A stretch of 64,000 nucleotides of DNA from JAVVHH01 sp965199585 (GTDB lineage: Bacteria > Pseudomonadota > Alphaproteobacteria > Acetobacterales > Acetobacteraceae). A program made the position numbers and the translations under genes. The stretch spans positions 1,550,001 to 1,614,000 of the forward strand of contig CBDASI010000002.1 of NCBI GenBank assembly GCA_965199585.1. The letters are read 5' to 3'. The notes beneath the pieces are model-generated. The model saw only the letters and a list, made by a program, of their open reading frames with translations, did no database searches and had not been told where the DNA came from. This document shows, in pieces, positions 25,870 through 35,509 of the stretch (positions are counted from its first letter, which is position 1; each line of letters starts with the position of its first letter).

Positions 25870-27486
25870 TCAGCGGGAAAAGGTGCCCAGGACGCCGCGG
25901 AGGATCGAGCGGCCGATGCCGCTGCCGATGCTGCGGGCGACGGATTTGGCCATGGCTTCGGCGACGCCCTGACGGCGGCCGTCGCCGAGCATGATGTGGG
26001 AGACGACCTGACCAAACGAGCCTTCGCCATTGGAGGCGGAGGTTTGCATCGGGGGTGTTGCGGGGCGCTGCGGCGCGGGGGTGTAGGCGCCTTGGTTCCA
26101 CACACTGGCACCCGGGGTCGGGGCGGCGATCGGGGGCGTGGTGCCCCAGGGATTGGCGGTGTCGACGTGAGCGGGGGTTGGGGCTGCTGCTGTTGGAGCG
26201 GCGCGGCCGTTGAGGCGCTCATAGGCGGAGTCGCGATCGATCGCGGTGTCGTATTTCCCGGCGACCGGGCTGCTGGCCAGGGTGGCGGCACGCTCCTCGG
26301 CGGTGACGGTACCGATGCGGCTCGTGGGTGGGCAGATCAGGGTGCGATCGACGATGCCGGGAACGCCGCCGGGGCCAAGGAGGGAGACGAGAGCTTCACC
26401 GACGGCGAGTTGGGTGATGGCGGTCTGGGTGTCGAAGGACGGGTTGGGGCGGAAGGTCTCGGCGGCGGCGCGGACAGCCTTTTGATCGGCGGGGGTGAAG
26501 GCGCGCAGGGCGTGCTGCACGCGGTTGCCGAGCTGGCCAAGGACGGTGGGTGGGACGTCGAGCGGGTTCTGGGTGACGAAATAGACGCCGACGCCCTTGG
26601 AGCGGATGAGGCGGACGACCTGCTCGACCTTGTCGATGAGCGCCTTTGGGGCGCCGTCGAACAGGAGGTGCGCCTCGTCGAAGAAGAAGACGAGCTTGGG
26701 CCGTGGGAGATCACCGGCTTCGGGAAGGTCTTCGTAGAGAGTGGAGAGAAGCCAGAGGAGGATGGTGGCGTAGAGCCGCGGGGAGCGGATGAGTTTGTCG
26801 GCGGCGAGAATGCTGATCGCGCCCTTACCGTCGGGCGTGGTGCGCATGATGTCGGCGAGGTCGAGGGCAGGCTCGCCGAAAAAGGGTTCGGCCCCGGCCT
26901 GTTCGAGGACGAGGAGGCGGCGCTGGATAGTGCCGATGGTGGCCTTGGTGACGTTACCGTAGGTGGTGGCGAGCTCGGCAGCCTTGGTGCCGACGTAGGT
27001 CAGGATGGCGCGAAGGTCCTTGAGGTCGAGCAGGAGAAGGCCGTCGTCGTCGGCGAGGCGGAAGGCGATGTTGAGGACGCCCTCCTGGGTGTCGTTGAGT
27101 TCGAGCATGCGGGCGAGAAGGACGGGGCCCATCTCGCTGATGGTGGCGCGGACCGGGTGCCCGTCGGTGCCGAAAACGTCCCAGAACAGGACGGGGCAGC
27201 CGCGGTAGGTGTAGGGCGCCAGGCCGGTGTCGGCGGCGCGCTGCTCGAGTTTGGGGTTGGGACGGCCGGGCTGGGAGAGGCCGGCAAGGTCGCCTTTGAC
27301 GTCAGCGCAGAAGACGGGGATGCCGGCTTGGGAGAACTGCTCGGCCAGGACCTGCAGGGTGATGGTCTTGCCGGTGCCGGTGGCGCCAGCGACGAGGCCA
27401 TGACGGTTGGCGTAGGCGAGATCGAGGCGTTGGGGCGCGGACGGGCTGGCGCCTCGGCCGAGAAGAATGGTGGTCTGGTCGGACAT
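25870..27486 (-). CDS. HerA-like ATPase, DUF853 (YjgR) family
   Basis: 538 residues. Walker A GATGTGKT near residue 34, the VFCADVKGDLAGLSQPG motif, Walker B KLVFFFDEAHLLFDGAP, and the arginine-finger region GVGVYFVTQNPLDVPPTVLGQLGNR. The C-terminal 130 residues are Pro/Ala-rich and then a short basic helix. Members are cytosolic ATPases of the HerA/FtsK superfamily with no agreed function. It is not beside a NurA nuclease or any SIR2-type partner, so a defence role is not supported. Confidence 0.85.
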   Translation of the reverse strand: MSDQTTILLGRGASPSAPQRLDLAYANRHGLVAGATGTGKTITLQVLAEQFSQAGIPVFCADVKGDLAGLSQPGRPNPKLEQRAADTGLAPYTYRGCPVLFWDVFGTDGHPVRATISEMGPVLLARMLELNDTQEGVLNIAFRLADDDGLLLLDLKDLRAILTYVGTKAAELATTYGNVTKATIGTIQRRLLVLEQAGAEPFFGEPALDLADIMRTTPDGKGAISILAADKLIRSPRLYATILLWLLSTLYEDLPEAGDLPRPKLVFFFDEAHLLFDGAPKALIDKVEQVVRLIRSKGVGVYFVTQNPLDVPPTVLGQLGNRVQHALRAFTPADQKAVRAAAETFRPNPSFDTQTAITQLAVGEALVSLLGPGGVPGIVDRTLICPPTSRIGTVTAEERAATLASSPVAGKYDTAIDRDSAYERLNGRAAPTAAAPTPAHVDTANPWGTTPPIAAPTPGASVWNQGAYTPAPQRPATPPMQTSASNGEGSFGQVVSHIMLGDGRRQGVAEAMAKSVARSIGSGIGRSILRGVLGTFSR

Positions 27487-27560
27487 GCGGGCTCCCCTGG
27501 TAAGGGGAGTAGAGCAGGTTTGACGGGTTGCGGTTAGATGGTCGGCTCAGCTCCCCGAGC

Positions 27561-28082
27561 TCAGCTTCTCCGGCGGAGGGCCGCCAGGCCGAGCAGGCCG
27601 CCGCCGAGGAGGCTCAGGGTCATCGGCTCCGGCACCGCGCTCGGATCGTTGGACGCGACGGCGGACCATTGATGGGTCAGGCCGTTGTCCAATGAGCAGG
27701 CAAAGGCGACTCCCGTGCACCAGTAACCACTGGCGGTCGTGAGAAAGGTATCGGACGAATTGGAGATGCTGACGTCCTGCGGACCCGGCAAGGACGGGCC
27801 GATGGCGCCGAAGAGCGAGGGTTGGTCGGCGGCGACGATCATGTATGGGTTGAACAGGTTGGTGCCGCTGTAGCTGAACGAGACGAAGTTCGTGTCGCCG
27901 ATCTGATCGCCGAGCGTGTAGTTCTGCAGGATCAGCTCGCCGAGCGCCGTGCCGGCGCAGTCGGCGCAGTCGCCGGCGAAGTCGAAGACCGAGAGTGCCG
28001 GGACCGCGTCGGCGCGTGCCGGGCTGGCGATCATCGGGGTGGCCAGCGACAGCATCATGGCGACGAACGGGAGACGCGACAT
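27561..28082 (-). CDS. PEP-CTERM sorting domain protein
   Basis: 173 residues from ATG 28082 (an in-frame ATG 12 bases further up is also possible). A signal peptide is followed by a Ser/Asn-rich secreted body with two cysteine pairs (DCADCAG and WCTGVAFAC) and the PEP-CTERM tail VPEP, SLLGGGLLGLAALRRR. The same tail layout is at 215-931. It should be processed by an exosortase encoded elsewhere. The function of the body is unknown. Confidence 0.8.
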   Translation of the reverse strand: MSRLPFVAMMLSLATPMIASPARADAVPALSVFDFAGDCADCAGTALGELILQNYTLGDQIGDTNFVSFSYSGTNLFNPYMIVAADQPSLFGAIGPSLPGPQDVSISNSSDTFLTTASGYWCTGVAFACSLDNGLTHQWSAVASNDPSAVPEPMTLSLLGGGLLGLAALRRRS

Positions 28083-28171
28083 TTTGTCCCTCAACTATTG
28101 CGCGTGGGACAGAACACCGTCTCGCGCGCCGCTTGTCAATATGCGGCGGCGCGATACGGCGGTGGGTCAGG

Positions 28172-28939
28172 TCACTGGCGGCGAACGGTTTTCAGAGCGT
28201 TGTTGGCGGCCGAAAGCATAAGGCCGCTATCGTTGTTGATGGTGACCAGGCTGAAGCCCATGTCGATCATCCGGCGGGCGTAGTCGGGGGTGAGGCAATG
28301 GACGCAGGCTTTCTGGCCGCGCTTGTTGGTCTCGGCGATGATGGTCTCGTAGATCTTCATGATCTCGGGCTCGTCGCGGTCGAGTTTGGGCACCAGGCCC
28401 ATGGAGAAGCCCAGATCGGACGGGCCGATGTAGACGGCGTCGATGCCCTCGACGTCGAGGATGGCGCCGAGGTTGTCGACAGCCTGCTGCGTTTCGATCA
28501 TCGGCAGGCAGACGATCTCGTCGTTGGCGGTTGACTGATAGCCGCCTGCGGTCACGGTGCCGTAGATGCCGGCACGAATGGGGCCGTTGGAGCGGGCGCC
28601 CTTGGGCGGGTATTTGCAGTAGGAAATAAAGTTACGGGCTTCTTCCACGGAATTGATCATCGGGCAGATAATGCCGTAGGCGCCGGCGTCGAGGACCTTG
28701 CCGATGATGCCGGGCTCGTTCCAGGGGACGCGGACCATGGGTACGACAGGGTGGGCGGCCATGGCCTGGAAACAGCCGACCATGGACATGTAATCTTGCA
28801 CGCCGTGCTGAAGGTCGACGGTGACGCTGTCCCAGCCGGCCTGGGCCATAACTTCGGCAGAGAAGCCGTTGGGGATGGCGAGCCAGCCGTTGATGGTGGC
28901 GCGGCCTTCGGACCAGGCTTGTTTCAACTTGTTCGGCAT
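28172..28939 (-). CDS. HpcH/HpaI-family aldolase (2,4-dihydroxyhept-2-ene-1,7-dioate aldolase-like)
   Basis: 255 residues. Class II pyruvate aldolase fold: WLAIPNGFSAEVMAQAGWDSVTVDLQHG at the start, the metal-binding glutamate in PMIETQQAVDN and aspartate in DAVYIGPSDLGFSMG. The family cleaves 2-keto-4-hydroxy acids to pyruvate and an aldehyde. It follows a DapA-family lyase gene on the same strand, so both may serve one hydroxy-keto acid route. The ribosome-binding site GGAGG (28947-28951) lies inside a perfect 8-bp hairpin. Confidence 0.88.
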   Translation of the reverse strand: MPNKLKQAWSEGRATINGWLAIPNGFSAEVMAQAGWDSVTVDLQHGVQDYMSMVGCFQAMAAHPVVPMVRVPWNEPGIIGKVLDAGAYGIICPMINSVEEARNFISYCKYPPKGARSNGPIRAGIYGTVTAGGYQSTANDEIVCLPMIETQQAVDNLGAILDVEGIDAVYIGPSDLGFSMGLVPKLDRDEPEIMKIYETIIAETNKRGQKACVHCLTPDYARRMIDMGFSLVTINNDSGLMLSAANNALKTVRRQ

Positions 28940-28946
28940 TGGTTTT

Positions 28947-28969
28947 CCTCCGCGATTGTTCCGCGGAGG
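28947..28969 (-). promoter_or_regulatory. Hairpin burying the ribosome-binding site of the HpcH-type aldolase
   Basis: Read on the minus strand, CCTCCGCG (28969-28962) pairs perfectly with CGCGGAGG (28954-28947) across a 7-base loop. The second arm contains the GGAGG ribosome-binding site, 7 bases before the ATG at 28939. Pairing would block initiation, so this could be a translation switch. Function is inference. Confidence 0.5.
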
Positions 28970-28995
28970 GTAAGCCGGGTTGGGAGTGGGGGCAA

Positions 28996-29021
28996 CGTCA
29001 GGGCGTGTTGCCGCCCTGATG
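28996..29021 (-). terminator. Hairpin between DapA-family gene and aldolase gene
   Basis: CGTCAGGGCG pairs with CGCCCTGATG (10 bp, one G-U) around a 6-base loop. It lies about 30 bases after the stop of the DapA-family gene and has no strong U-tract, so it is a weak terminator or an RNA-stability element. Confidence 0.35.
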
Positions 29022-29053
29022 TGGCCGTGCCGCCGAAATGACGCCCGTTGCGG

Positions 29054-29971
29054 TCAGGCGGCTTTGGCTTCGGTTTCCGCCGCAGCGTCGTAGGTGGAGA
29101 AGAGCTTGGTCTTCTGTTCGGCGGTCAGCTTGGTGTGCGGGGGGCGGATGGTTTCCCAGGCGGGGTCGTTGGTCTGGCGAGCGACCAGAGCCTTGAGACC
29201 GGGAATCAAGGGGGCGGAGGTGACGGCGGCGCGGAGGGCGCTCAGCGTCTTCTGTGCCGCGGCCGCGGCGGGGGTCTGCCAGGTGGCGTAAACGCGGGCG
29301 TTGGTGGCGGCGCTCATGTTGCTGGCCGCCGAGATGGAGCCGGCGCCGCCGGCCTGGAGGTTCTGCAGCAGGTGGCCGTCATCGCCGCAATAGACCTCGA
29401 AGCCGTCTTTGGCGAAGGCGTCGATGTAGCTCTTGGTATTGGACCAGTCGCCGGTGCTGTCCTTGATGCCGCGGAAGGCGCCGGGGTGGGCGCGGAGCAG
29501 ACGCTCGATCAAGGAGACGGTGACTGGGACGGCCGATTGGGCGGGAAAGTGGTAGAAGTATAGCGCGATGGCGCCGCCGACACGCTGGGCGACCTCGCTG
29601 TAGTAGGCGAACAGGCCGTCTTCGCTGGGGTTCTTGTAGAAGAAGGGCGGCAGGACGAGGCAGCCGCGGCAGCCGAGTTCGGCGGCGCGCTTGGCCATGG
29701 CGACGGTGTCGGTAAGGGCGGGGACGCCGACGCCGGGGAGCATCTTCGCGGCGGGCAGGCCACGCTCGACGAGGCCTTCCATGAGGCCGATGCGCTCGTT
29801 GAGGCCGAGGGAGTTGGCTTCGCCGGTGGTGCCGAGAACGCCGAGACCGTCGGCCCCCTGCTCAAGCAGCCAGCGCGAATGGGCGGCCATGCGGTCGAGG
29901 TCGATCGACAGGTCGGGGCGCATGGCGGTGAGGACGGCGACGTTCACGCCGCCATAGAGAGCGTTGTTCAT
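29054..29971 (-). CDS. Dihydrodipicolinate synthase (DapA) family aldolase/lyase
   Basis: 305 residues. The TIM barrel has GLGVLGTTGEANSLG (phosphate/carboxylate loop), a tyrosine in YFYHFPAQ (about 140) and the Schiff-base lysine in FRGIKDSTGDW (about Lys170). Genuine DapA usually reads differently around these sites, and the gene is beside an HpcH-type aldolase, so a catabolic member acting on a 2-keto acid is more likely than lysine synthesis. Its ATG overlaps the YcgN stop by 4 bases. Confidence 0.84.
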   Translation of the reverse strand: MNNALYGGVNVAVLTAMRPDLSIDLDRMAAHSRWLLEQGADGLGVLGTTGEANSLGLNERIGLMEGLVERGLPAAKMLPGVGVPALTDTVAMAKRAAELGCRGCLVLPPFFYKNPSEDGLFAYYSEVAQRVGGAIALYFYHFPAQSAVPVTVSLIERLLRAHPGAFRGIKDSTGDWSNTKSYIDAFAKDGFEVYCGDDGHLLQNLQAGGAGSISAASNMSAATNARVYATWQTPAAAAAQKTLSALRAAVTSAPLIPGLKALVARQTNDPAWETIRPPHTKLTAEQKTKLFSTYDAAAETEAKAA

Positions 29972-30447
29972 TTGTTTCCTTTACTCTTGCGCGGCATACG
30001 GCCTGGCCAGTCGACGACGTAGTCCTCGATCTGGCCGGCCTCGCGTTCGTCGATGGCACGGCCGAGGACCGAGGCGCCGGCGGTATGCACGGTGGACGGG
30101 TCGCCGGAGCGGAGGTGATGCCAGGGGAACAGGTCGCGGCCCTCGGCGAGCAGGCGGTAGGCGCAGCTCGGCGGCAGCCAGTCGATCTCGCGGACCATGG
30201 CGGGGGTGAGCGAGACGCAGTCGGGCACGAATTCGCGACGACGCGGATAATTGCTGCACTGGCAGGTGCCCAGGTCGAGCAGGCGGCAGGCGACGTTGGT
30301 GAAGGCGAGTTCCTCTGTGTCGTCGTCGCGCAGCTTGTGCAGGCAGCAGCGGCCGCAGCCGTCGCAGACGGACTCCCACTCCGCGGGCGACATCTCGTCG
30401 AGCGACTTGGTCTGCCAGAAAGGAAGCGGTTTGGCGGAAGCGGCCAT
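29968..30447 (-). CDS. YcgN-family (UPF0260) cysteine-cluster protein
   Basis: 159 residues from ATG 30447 (MAASAKPLPFWQTKSLDEM). It has the family pattern WESVCDGCGRCCLHKL, ACRLLDLGTCQCSNYPRR, DCVSLTP and LPPSCAYRLLAEGR. Cysteines in these motifs probably bind a metal or iron-sulfur cluster; function is not established. The stop overlaps the DapA-family start. It is divergent from the DoxX-like gene (54-base gap). Confidence 0.88.
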   Translation of the reverse strand: MAASAKPLPFWQTKSLDEMSPAEWESVCDGCGRCCLHKLRDDDTEELAFTNVACRLLDLGTCQCSNYPRRREFVPDCVSLTPAMVREIDWLPPSCAYRLLAEGRDLFPWHHLRSGDPSTVHTAGASVLGRAIDEREAGQIEDYVVDWPGRMPRKSKGNK

Positions 30448-30501
30448 GGCGACTTTATTGCAGAGGCCGCGTTGGGGGACAATCAAGAGAGAGGTCACAT
30501 C

Positions 30502-30819
30502 ATGATCTATGGGTTGTTGGGTGCGGCATTCGCGGTTGCCGGTGCGGACAAGTTCGGCAACGACGATTACGACGACATGTTCGAGCACCTAGGCTGGTCG
30601 CGCCAGGCAATGACGCTGATCGCGACCGCCGAGATGGCTGGGGGCGTGATGCTTGGGCTGCGCTCAACGCGCCGACTAGGGGCGGCAGTGCTGGCCGGGA
30701 CGAGCGCGGCCGTGTTGGCGAGCGAACTGAAGCATCACGAGGCCAAGCTGGCCGGGCCGCGGGCGCTGTTGCTGGGGGCGGCGCTGCTGGCGCTGTTCGT
30801 GCCCGGCAAGAAGGCATGA
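30502..30819 (+). CDS. Small DoxX-like membrane protein
   Basis: 105 residues from ATG 30502 preceded by GAGAGAGG. Predicted membrane helices at about 1-18, 38-53, 58-73 and 84-101 in a small DoxX/SURF4-like pattern (AAFAVAGADKFG then LIATAEMAGGVMLGL). Function unknown. The ATGA at 30816 overlaps the SDR start, so the two are cotranscribed. Confidence 0.6.
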   Translation: MIYGLLGAAFAVAGADKFGNDDYDDMFEHLGWSRQAMTLIATAEMAGGVMLGLRSTRRLGAAVLAGTSAAVLASELKHHEAKLAGPRALLLGAALLALFVPGKKA

Positions 30820-31694
30820 GCGACGACCCGCGTCGGCTGTATCCGACGCCGCCATTCCCGGGCGACCAGCAGCAGGCGTCACCAGGACTGTCCTCGAAGA
30901 TGGACCCGGCGCCCGACCATGGCGAGACGAGCTATGTCGGCAAAGGGTTGCTCGCGGGCAAGGTGGCGCTCATCACCGGCGGCGATTCCGGCATCGGGCG
31001 CGCGGTGGCAATCGCCTACGCACGCGAAGGCGCGGACGTGGCGATCTCGTATCTTCCCGTCGAGCAGGGCGATGCGGAGGAGACGCAGCGTTGGATCACG
31101 CAGGCGGGGCGGCGGGCGCTGCTGCTGCCGGGCGACATCCAGGACGAGGCGCACTGTCATGCGATGGTCAAGCGAGTGGCAGCCGAACTGGGCAGGATCG
31201 ATATCCTGGTCAACAACGCGGCGGCGCAATTCGTCAACAAGACGCTGGACGACGTGACCGCGGCGGACATCGACACCTCGTTCCGCACCAACGTGTTCGC
31301 GATGTATTACCTGGCGCAGGCGGCCGTTCGCCACATGCAGCCCGGCGCGTCGATCATCAACACGACGAGCCAGCAGGCCAAGGTCGGCATGAAGTCGATG
31401 CTGATCTACGCGGCGACCAAAGGGGCGATCGCGACGTTCACGGTGGCGCTGTCCAACCTGTTGGCGCCGCAAGGGATCCGGGTAAATTGCGTGGCCCCAG
31501 GGCCGATTTGGACGCCGATTCAGCCGATCGCCAAGGACGCGGAAGAGTTGGCGACGTTGGGCCAGGACACGCCACTGGGCCGGGCCGGGCAACCGGCGGA
31601 GCTGGCGCCGCCCTACGTGATGCTAGCGTCGCGGGAAGGAAGCTACATGACCGGCGCGCTGATTGCGGTCACCGGTGGCGCGCCGATGCTCTGA
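30816..31694 (+). CDS. Short-chain dehydrogenase/reductase (YghA-like)
   Basis: 292 residues. An N-terminal Pro-rich lead (residues 1-45) is followed by the Rossmann motif TGGDSGIGRAVA, NNAA in VNNAAAQFV, the catalytic serine in NTTSQQA and the YAATK pair. The lead and the QPIAKDAEEL region match the long SDR subgroup (YghA, general-stress GsiB-neighbour type enzymes). It reduces or oxidises a small carbonyl/alcohol with NAD(P). Overlaps the DoxX-like gene and precedes the DUF892 gene. Confidence 0.87.
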   Translation: MSDDPRRLYPTPPFPGDQQQASPGLSSKMDPAPDHGETSYVGKGLLAGKVALITGGDSGIGRAVAIAYAREGADVAISYLPVEQGDAEETQRWITQAGRRALLLPGDIQDEAHCHAMVKRVAAELGRIDILVNNAAAQFVNKTLDDVTAADIDTSFRTNVFAMYYLAQAAVRHMQPGASIINTTSQQAKVGMKSMLIYAATKGAIATFTVALSNLLAPQGIRVNCVAPGPIWTPIQPIAKDAEELATLGQDTPLGRAGQPAELAPPYVMLASREGSYMTGALIAVTGGAPML

Positions 31695-31783
31695 CCAGGC
31701 GCTCACTCGTACGTGCGCTGCAGCCCGGCAACGAACCCGAGCATGGGAACGTTTGGCCGGTATCACTCACTAAGGATAATACG

Positions 31784-32305
31784 ATGTCAGCTCCCGAGAG
31801 CCTCAAGGAAGTCTACACCGACGAGATCAAGGATCTTTGGTCCGCCAACGACCAGATGATCCGCGCCGTCACCACGCTGACCGAGGGCGCGCATGACGCC
31901 AAGCTGAAGAAGCACCTCACCGGGTCGATCGACGGGATCAAGAAGCACAACGAGGTGCTGAAGGGCTTGCTCGAGAGCGCCGGCGCCGAGGTTCAGAAGG
32001 AGCATTGCAAGGGCATGGAGGGTCTCGTCAAAGAGGCGCTCAAGCACGGCAAGGAAGAGGCTCCGGAGAACGAGGATCTGCGCGACATCGTGATCATCGG
32101 GCAGTATCAGCGGATGTGCCATTACGGGATCACCGGGTTCGGGTCGGTCAAGGCGATCGCGAAGTCGCTGGGCATGAAGGACCACGTGACGAAGCTGGAT
32201 GGCATCGTGGCCGACATCTACGGGTCGGACGAGCTGACGAGCCAGTTGGGCGAGAAGCTGGCCAAGCTGGCGGCCAAGCACGAGAAGGCTGCCGCCGCGG
32301 CGTAA
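31784..32305 (+). CDS. Ferritin-like DUF892 (YciE/YciF) family protein
   Basis: 173 residues from ATG 31784, with AAGGA at 31772-31776. It is all-helical with the family pattern SLKEVYTDEIKDLWSANDQMIRA at the start, ending KLAAKHEKAAAAA. The YciF fold is a four-helix ferritin-like bundle with a possible di-metal site; members are stress-induced. A strong intrinsic terminator follows (32330-32360). The gene order with an SDR and a DoxX-like protein fits a stress module. Confidence 0.86.
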   Translation: MSAPESLKEVYTDEIKDLWSANDQMIRAVTTLTEGAHDAKLKKHLTGSIDGIKKHNEVLKGLLESAGAEVQKEHCKGMEGLVKEALKHGKEEAPENEDLRDIVIIGQYQRMCHYGITGFGSVKAIAKSLGMKDHVTKLDGIVADIYGSDELTSQLGEKLAKLAAKHEKAAAAA

Positions 32306-32329
32306 GCTTCGGTTCAGCATCGATGGAAT

Positions 32330-32360
32330 GGGCGCTGATCGGGAGATCAGCGCCCTTTTT
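32330..32360 (+). terminator. Intrinsic terminator after the DUF892 gene
   Basis: GGGCGCTGATC pairs with GATCAGCGCCC (11 bp, GGGA loop) and is followed directly by TTTTT at 32356-32360. It is 24 bases after the stop. This is the clearest Rho-independent terminator in the window. Confidence 0.88.
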
Positions 32361-32430
32361 CGTATCGAGGTGGTAGCGGCGAAGGCGGAATTGGGGAGTA
32401 TGCCGGCACATAGCCGGGATCAGTGACTTC

Positions 32431-33663
32431 GTGACACATCGTTCGATGATGACGGCGCTTTCGGGCGCGATTCTTTGCGGCTCGATGGGTATCGGGGCGG
32501 CTCAACCGGTCGGGATCGGGGTGTGCGACAATTTCCTGGCCGCCTATTCGCAGTGTGCGGCGAGTTCGGCGGTGCCGGAGTCAGCGCGGAGCGCGATCCA
32601 GCAGGGGATCGATGGCATGCGCACGAGCTTTCGGTCAGCGGCGGGACAGAGCGCGGCGGCGCGGGAGTCGATCCGGCAGCAATGCGTCAGCAGCCACGAC
32701 ATGGTGCGGACGCGGATGATCGAGGCGTTCAAGTGCGAGTTCCCCGCGGCGTCGGCGATGCCGGTGATGGCAGATGCGCCGGTGGAGGTGGCTCCGGCGG
32801 CTAATGCGGCCGCCGTCGCGGACGACCCGGCGCTGGCGGTGGTCAAGAAGGTGAATGCCTATACCAAGGTGCAGAACGACATCGTCGAGACGCATCCGAT
32901 AGGCAAGCAGCTGGCCGAGCACATGCGCAACAACGAGCGCGTGCTGAAGCTGGGCACGAAGTTGGGCGCCAATGCCTGGTACCTGTTCGGGATCGATGAT
33001 TTCGACCGGCAGATCTCCGACCTAAAGGCGGCGATGGCGATGCCGGGAAGCGTGCCGGAGGTGGACCCGGCGGCGGCCGGATTGCTGACGGCGATGGAGG
33101 CGGTCAATCCGGTGATCAAGGAGCTGTACCGCTACCAGAAGACGCGGGACTTCAAGGAAGACGGGTTCAAGCTGGCGATGGCGCGGGAGAAGCCGCTCGA
33201 GGACGGGATGCGGGGCGCGATGGCGGCAAGCGACGCGTTCAGCACCGCGCTGTTCGAGCGGCGGATGGGGATCGACGAGAAGCGGCTGGCCGGGCTGAAG
33301 ACCGGCTCGCTGGCGCATGGGCTGCTGGGGACGAGCCTGAAGACGCGGGTGCTGCTGCGGCGGTACGATGCCATGGAGAAGCCGGCGGACGTGCCGGCGT
33401 TTCTGTCGGCGTTGGACGAGGTTCGGGCGTCCAACAAGGCGCTTATGGCGATCGGGGACGGGCTGTCGCCGAAGGCCAACTCGTATTGCGCGGATTACAG
33501 CGAGGCGCTGGACGCGCTGATCGGGCATGGGCGTGATCTGGCGGCGACGGTGAAGGCCAAGCGGGACCCGAGTGACGAGTCCGGGGCGTTCGCGCGGGAT
33601 TACAACAAATCGGTGGATTACTACGGCCGCTGCCTGAAGGACGAGGCGCGGGCGCGGGGGTAG
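32431..33663 (+). CDS. DUF3829 (YiiG-like) secreted protein
   Basis: 410 residues from GTG 32431; ATG 32446 is an alternative but would drop the basic n-region of the signal peptide (THRSMMTALSGAILCGSMG). Mature body has two regions: a cysteine-containing N-terminal part (GVCDNFLAAYSQC ... QQCVSSH ... FKCEFP), then a helical DUF3829-like part starting KVNAYTKVQNDIVE, with YRYQKTRDFKEDGFKLA and DYNKSVDYYGRC later. Members are mostly lipoproteins of unknown role. It stands alone on the plus strand after the terminator. Confidence 0.65.
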   Translation: MTHRSMMTALSGAILCGSMGIGAAQPVGIGVCDNFLAAYSQCAASSAVPESARSAIQQGIDGMRTSFRSAAGQSAAARESIRQQCVSSHDMVRTRMIEAFKCEFPAASAMPVMADAPVEVAPAANAAAVADDPALAVVKKVNAYTKVQNDIVETHPIGKQLAEHMRNNERVLKLGTKLGANAWYLFGIDDFDRQISDLKAAMAMPGSVPEVDPAAAGLLTAMEAVNPVIKELYRYQKTRDFKEDGFKLAMAREKPLEDGMRGAMAASDAFSTALFERRMGIDEKRLAGLKTGSLAHGLLGTSLKTRVLLRRYDAMEKPADVPAFLSALDEVRASNKALMAIGDGLSPKANSYCADYSEALDALIGHGRDLAATVKAKRDPSDESGAFARDYNKSVDYYGRCLKDEARARG

Positions 33664-33667
33664 GCGC

Positions 33668-33919
33668 TTAGGCGGGCGACGCCGGGTTCCGGGTGGCTAG
33701 GCGGACGTAGGCACGTTCGCCGGTCACGGCGTTGTACCAGGTCTGGATTGGGGTGTCGGTGGTGGGATCGAGGAAGCGTTCGGCCGTGGGCTGCCAGTCG
33801 GGGCCGGGCGGAGGCTGGTCGAGCGGGACCCGCTTGTAGCCGGGGCTGCGGAACAGCAACCAGGCGAGGACGGGGCCGAAGACCGCGACCACCCAGATCA
33901 GGACCACGAGGCTAGCCAA
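33668..33919 (-). CDS. Hypothetical small membrane-anchored protein
   Basis: 83 residues: one N-terminal membrane helix (MASLVVLIWVVAVFGPVLAW) then a short soluble tail rich in proline (PPPGPDWQP) that ends TWYNAVTGERAYVRLATRN. I do not recognise a family. The start overlaps the YbjQ-type stop by 8 bases, so it is likely translated with it. Confidence 0.5.
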   Translation of the reverse strand: MASLVVLIWVVAVFGPVLAWLLFRSPGYKRVPLDQPPPGPDWQPTAERFLDPTTDTPIQTWYNAVTGERAYVRLATRNPASPA

Positions 33920-34234
33920 GCGGTTCGATGACGACCGCTGTGCCGTAGGCTACGATCTCGCTCATGGTTTGGGCGATCTCGGCGCTGTCGAAACGCATCA
34001 TGATGATGGCGTTGGCGCCCATGCCGGTGGCGTTGGCCACCAGGCGATCGATCGCGTGCAAGCGGGCTTCTTCGAGCATGCGGGTGTATTCATGGATCTC
34101 GCCGCCCACGATGGAGCGGAGCGAGGCCATGAAGTTGCCGCCGAGGCCGCGGCTGCGGACCGTCACGCCGAAGACCTGGCCGAGGGTCTGGCGGACCCGG
34201 TGACCGGCGATAGTTTCGGTAGTGACGACGATCA

Positions 34235-34235
<1 letters not shown>
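33912..34235 (-). CDS. YbjQ-family (DUF74) protein
   Basis: 107 residues from ATG 34235. The family start IVVTTETIAGHRV, the central VGGEIHEYTRMLEEARLHAIDRL and GANAIIMMRFDSA are clear. It forms a small beta-rich oligomer sometimes called heavy-metal binding; the role is unknown. Start shares one base with the thiolase stop. Confidence 0.85.
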
Positions 34236-35437
<1,202 letters not shown>

Positions 35438-35509
35438 GGTCGGGCCTCCCGTTTTGTCTTTGGTTAAGCCGGGTAGACGCCGCAGTCCAGCGTGGCCAAG
35501 GTGCCGGGC

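Noticed and set aside
25870..27486. HerA-like ATPase as part of a defence system
   Set aside because: Neighbours are a cold-shock gene and a PEP-CTERM gene; there is no NurA, SIR2 or nuclease partner and the sequence is the YjgR/DUF853 type.
31695..31783. General stress (EcfG-type) promoter before the DUF892 gene
   Set aside because: GGAAC occurs at 31746-31750 but no CGTT-type -10 element is at the needed distance.
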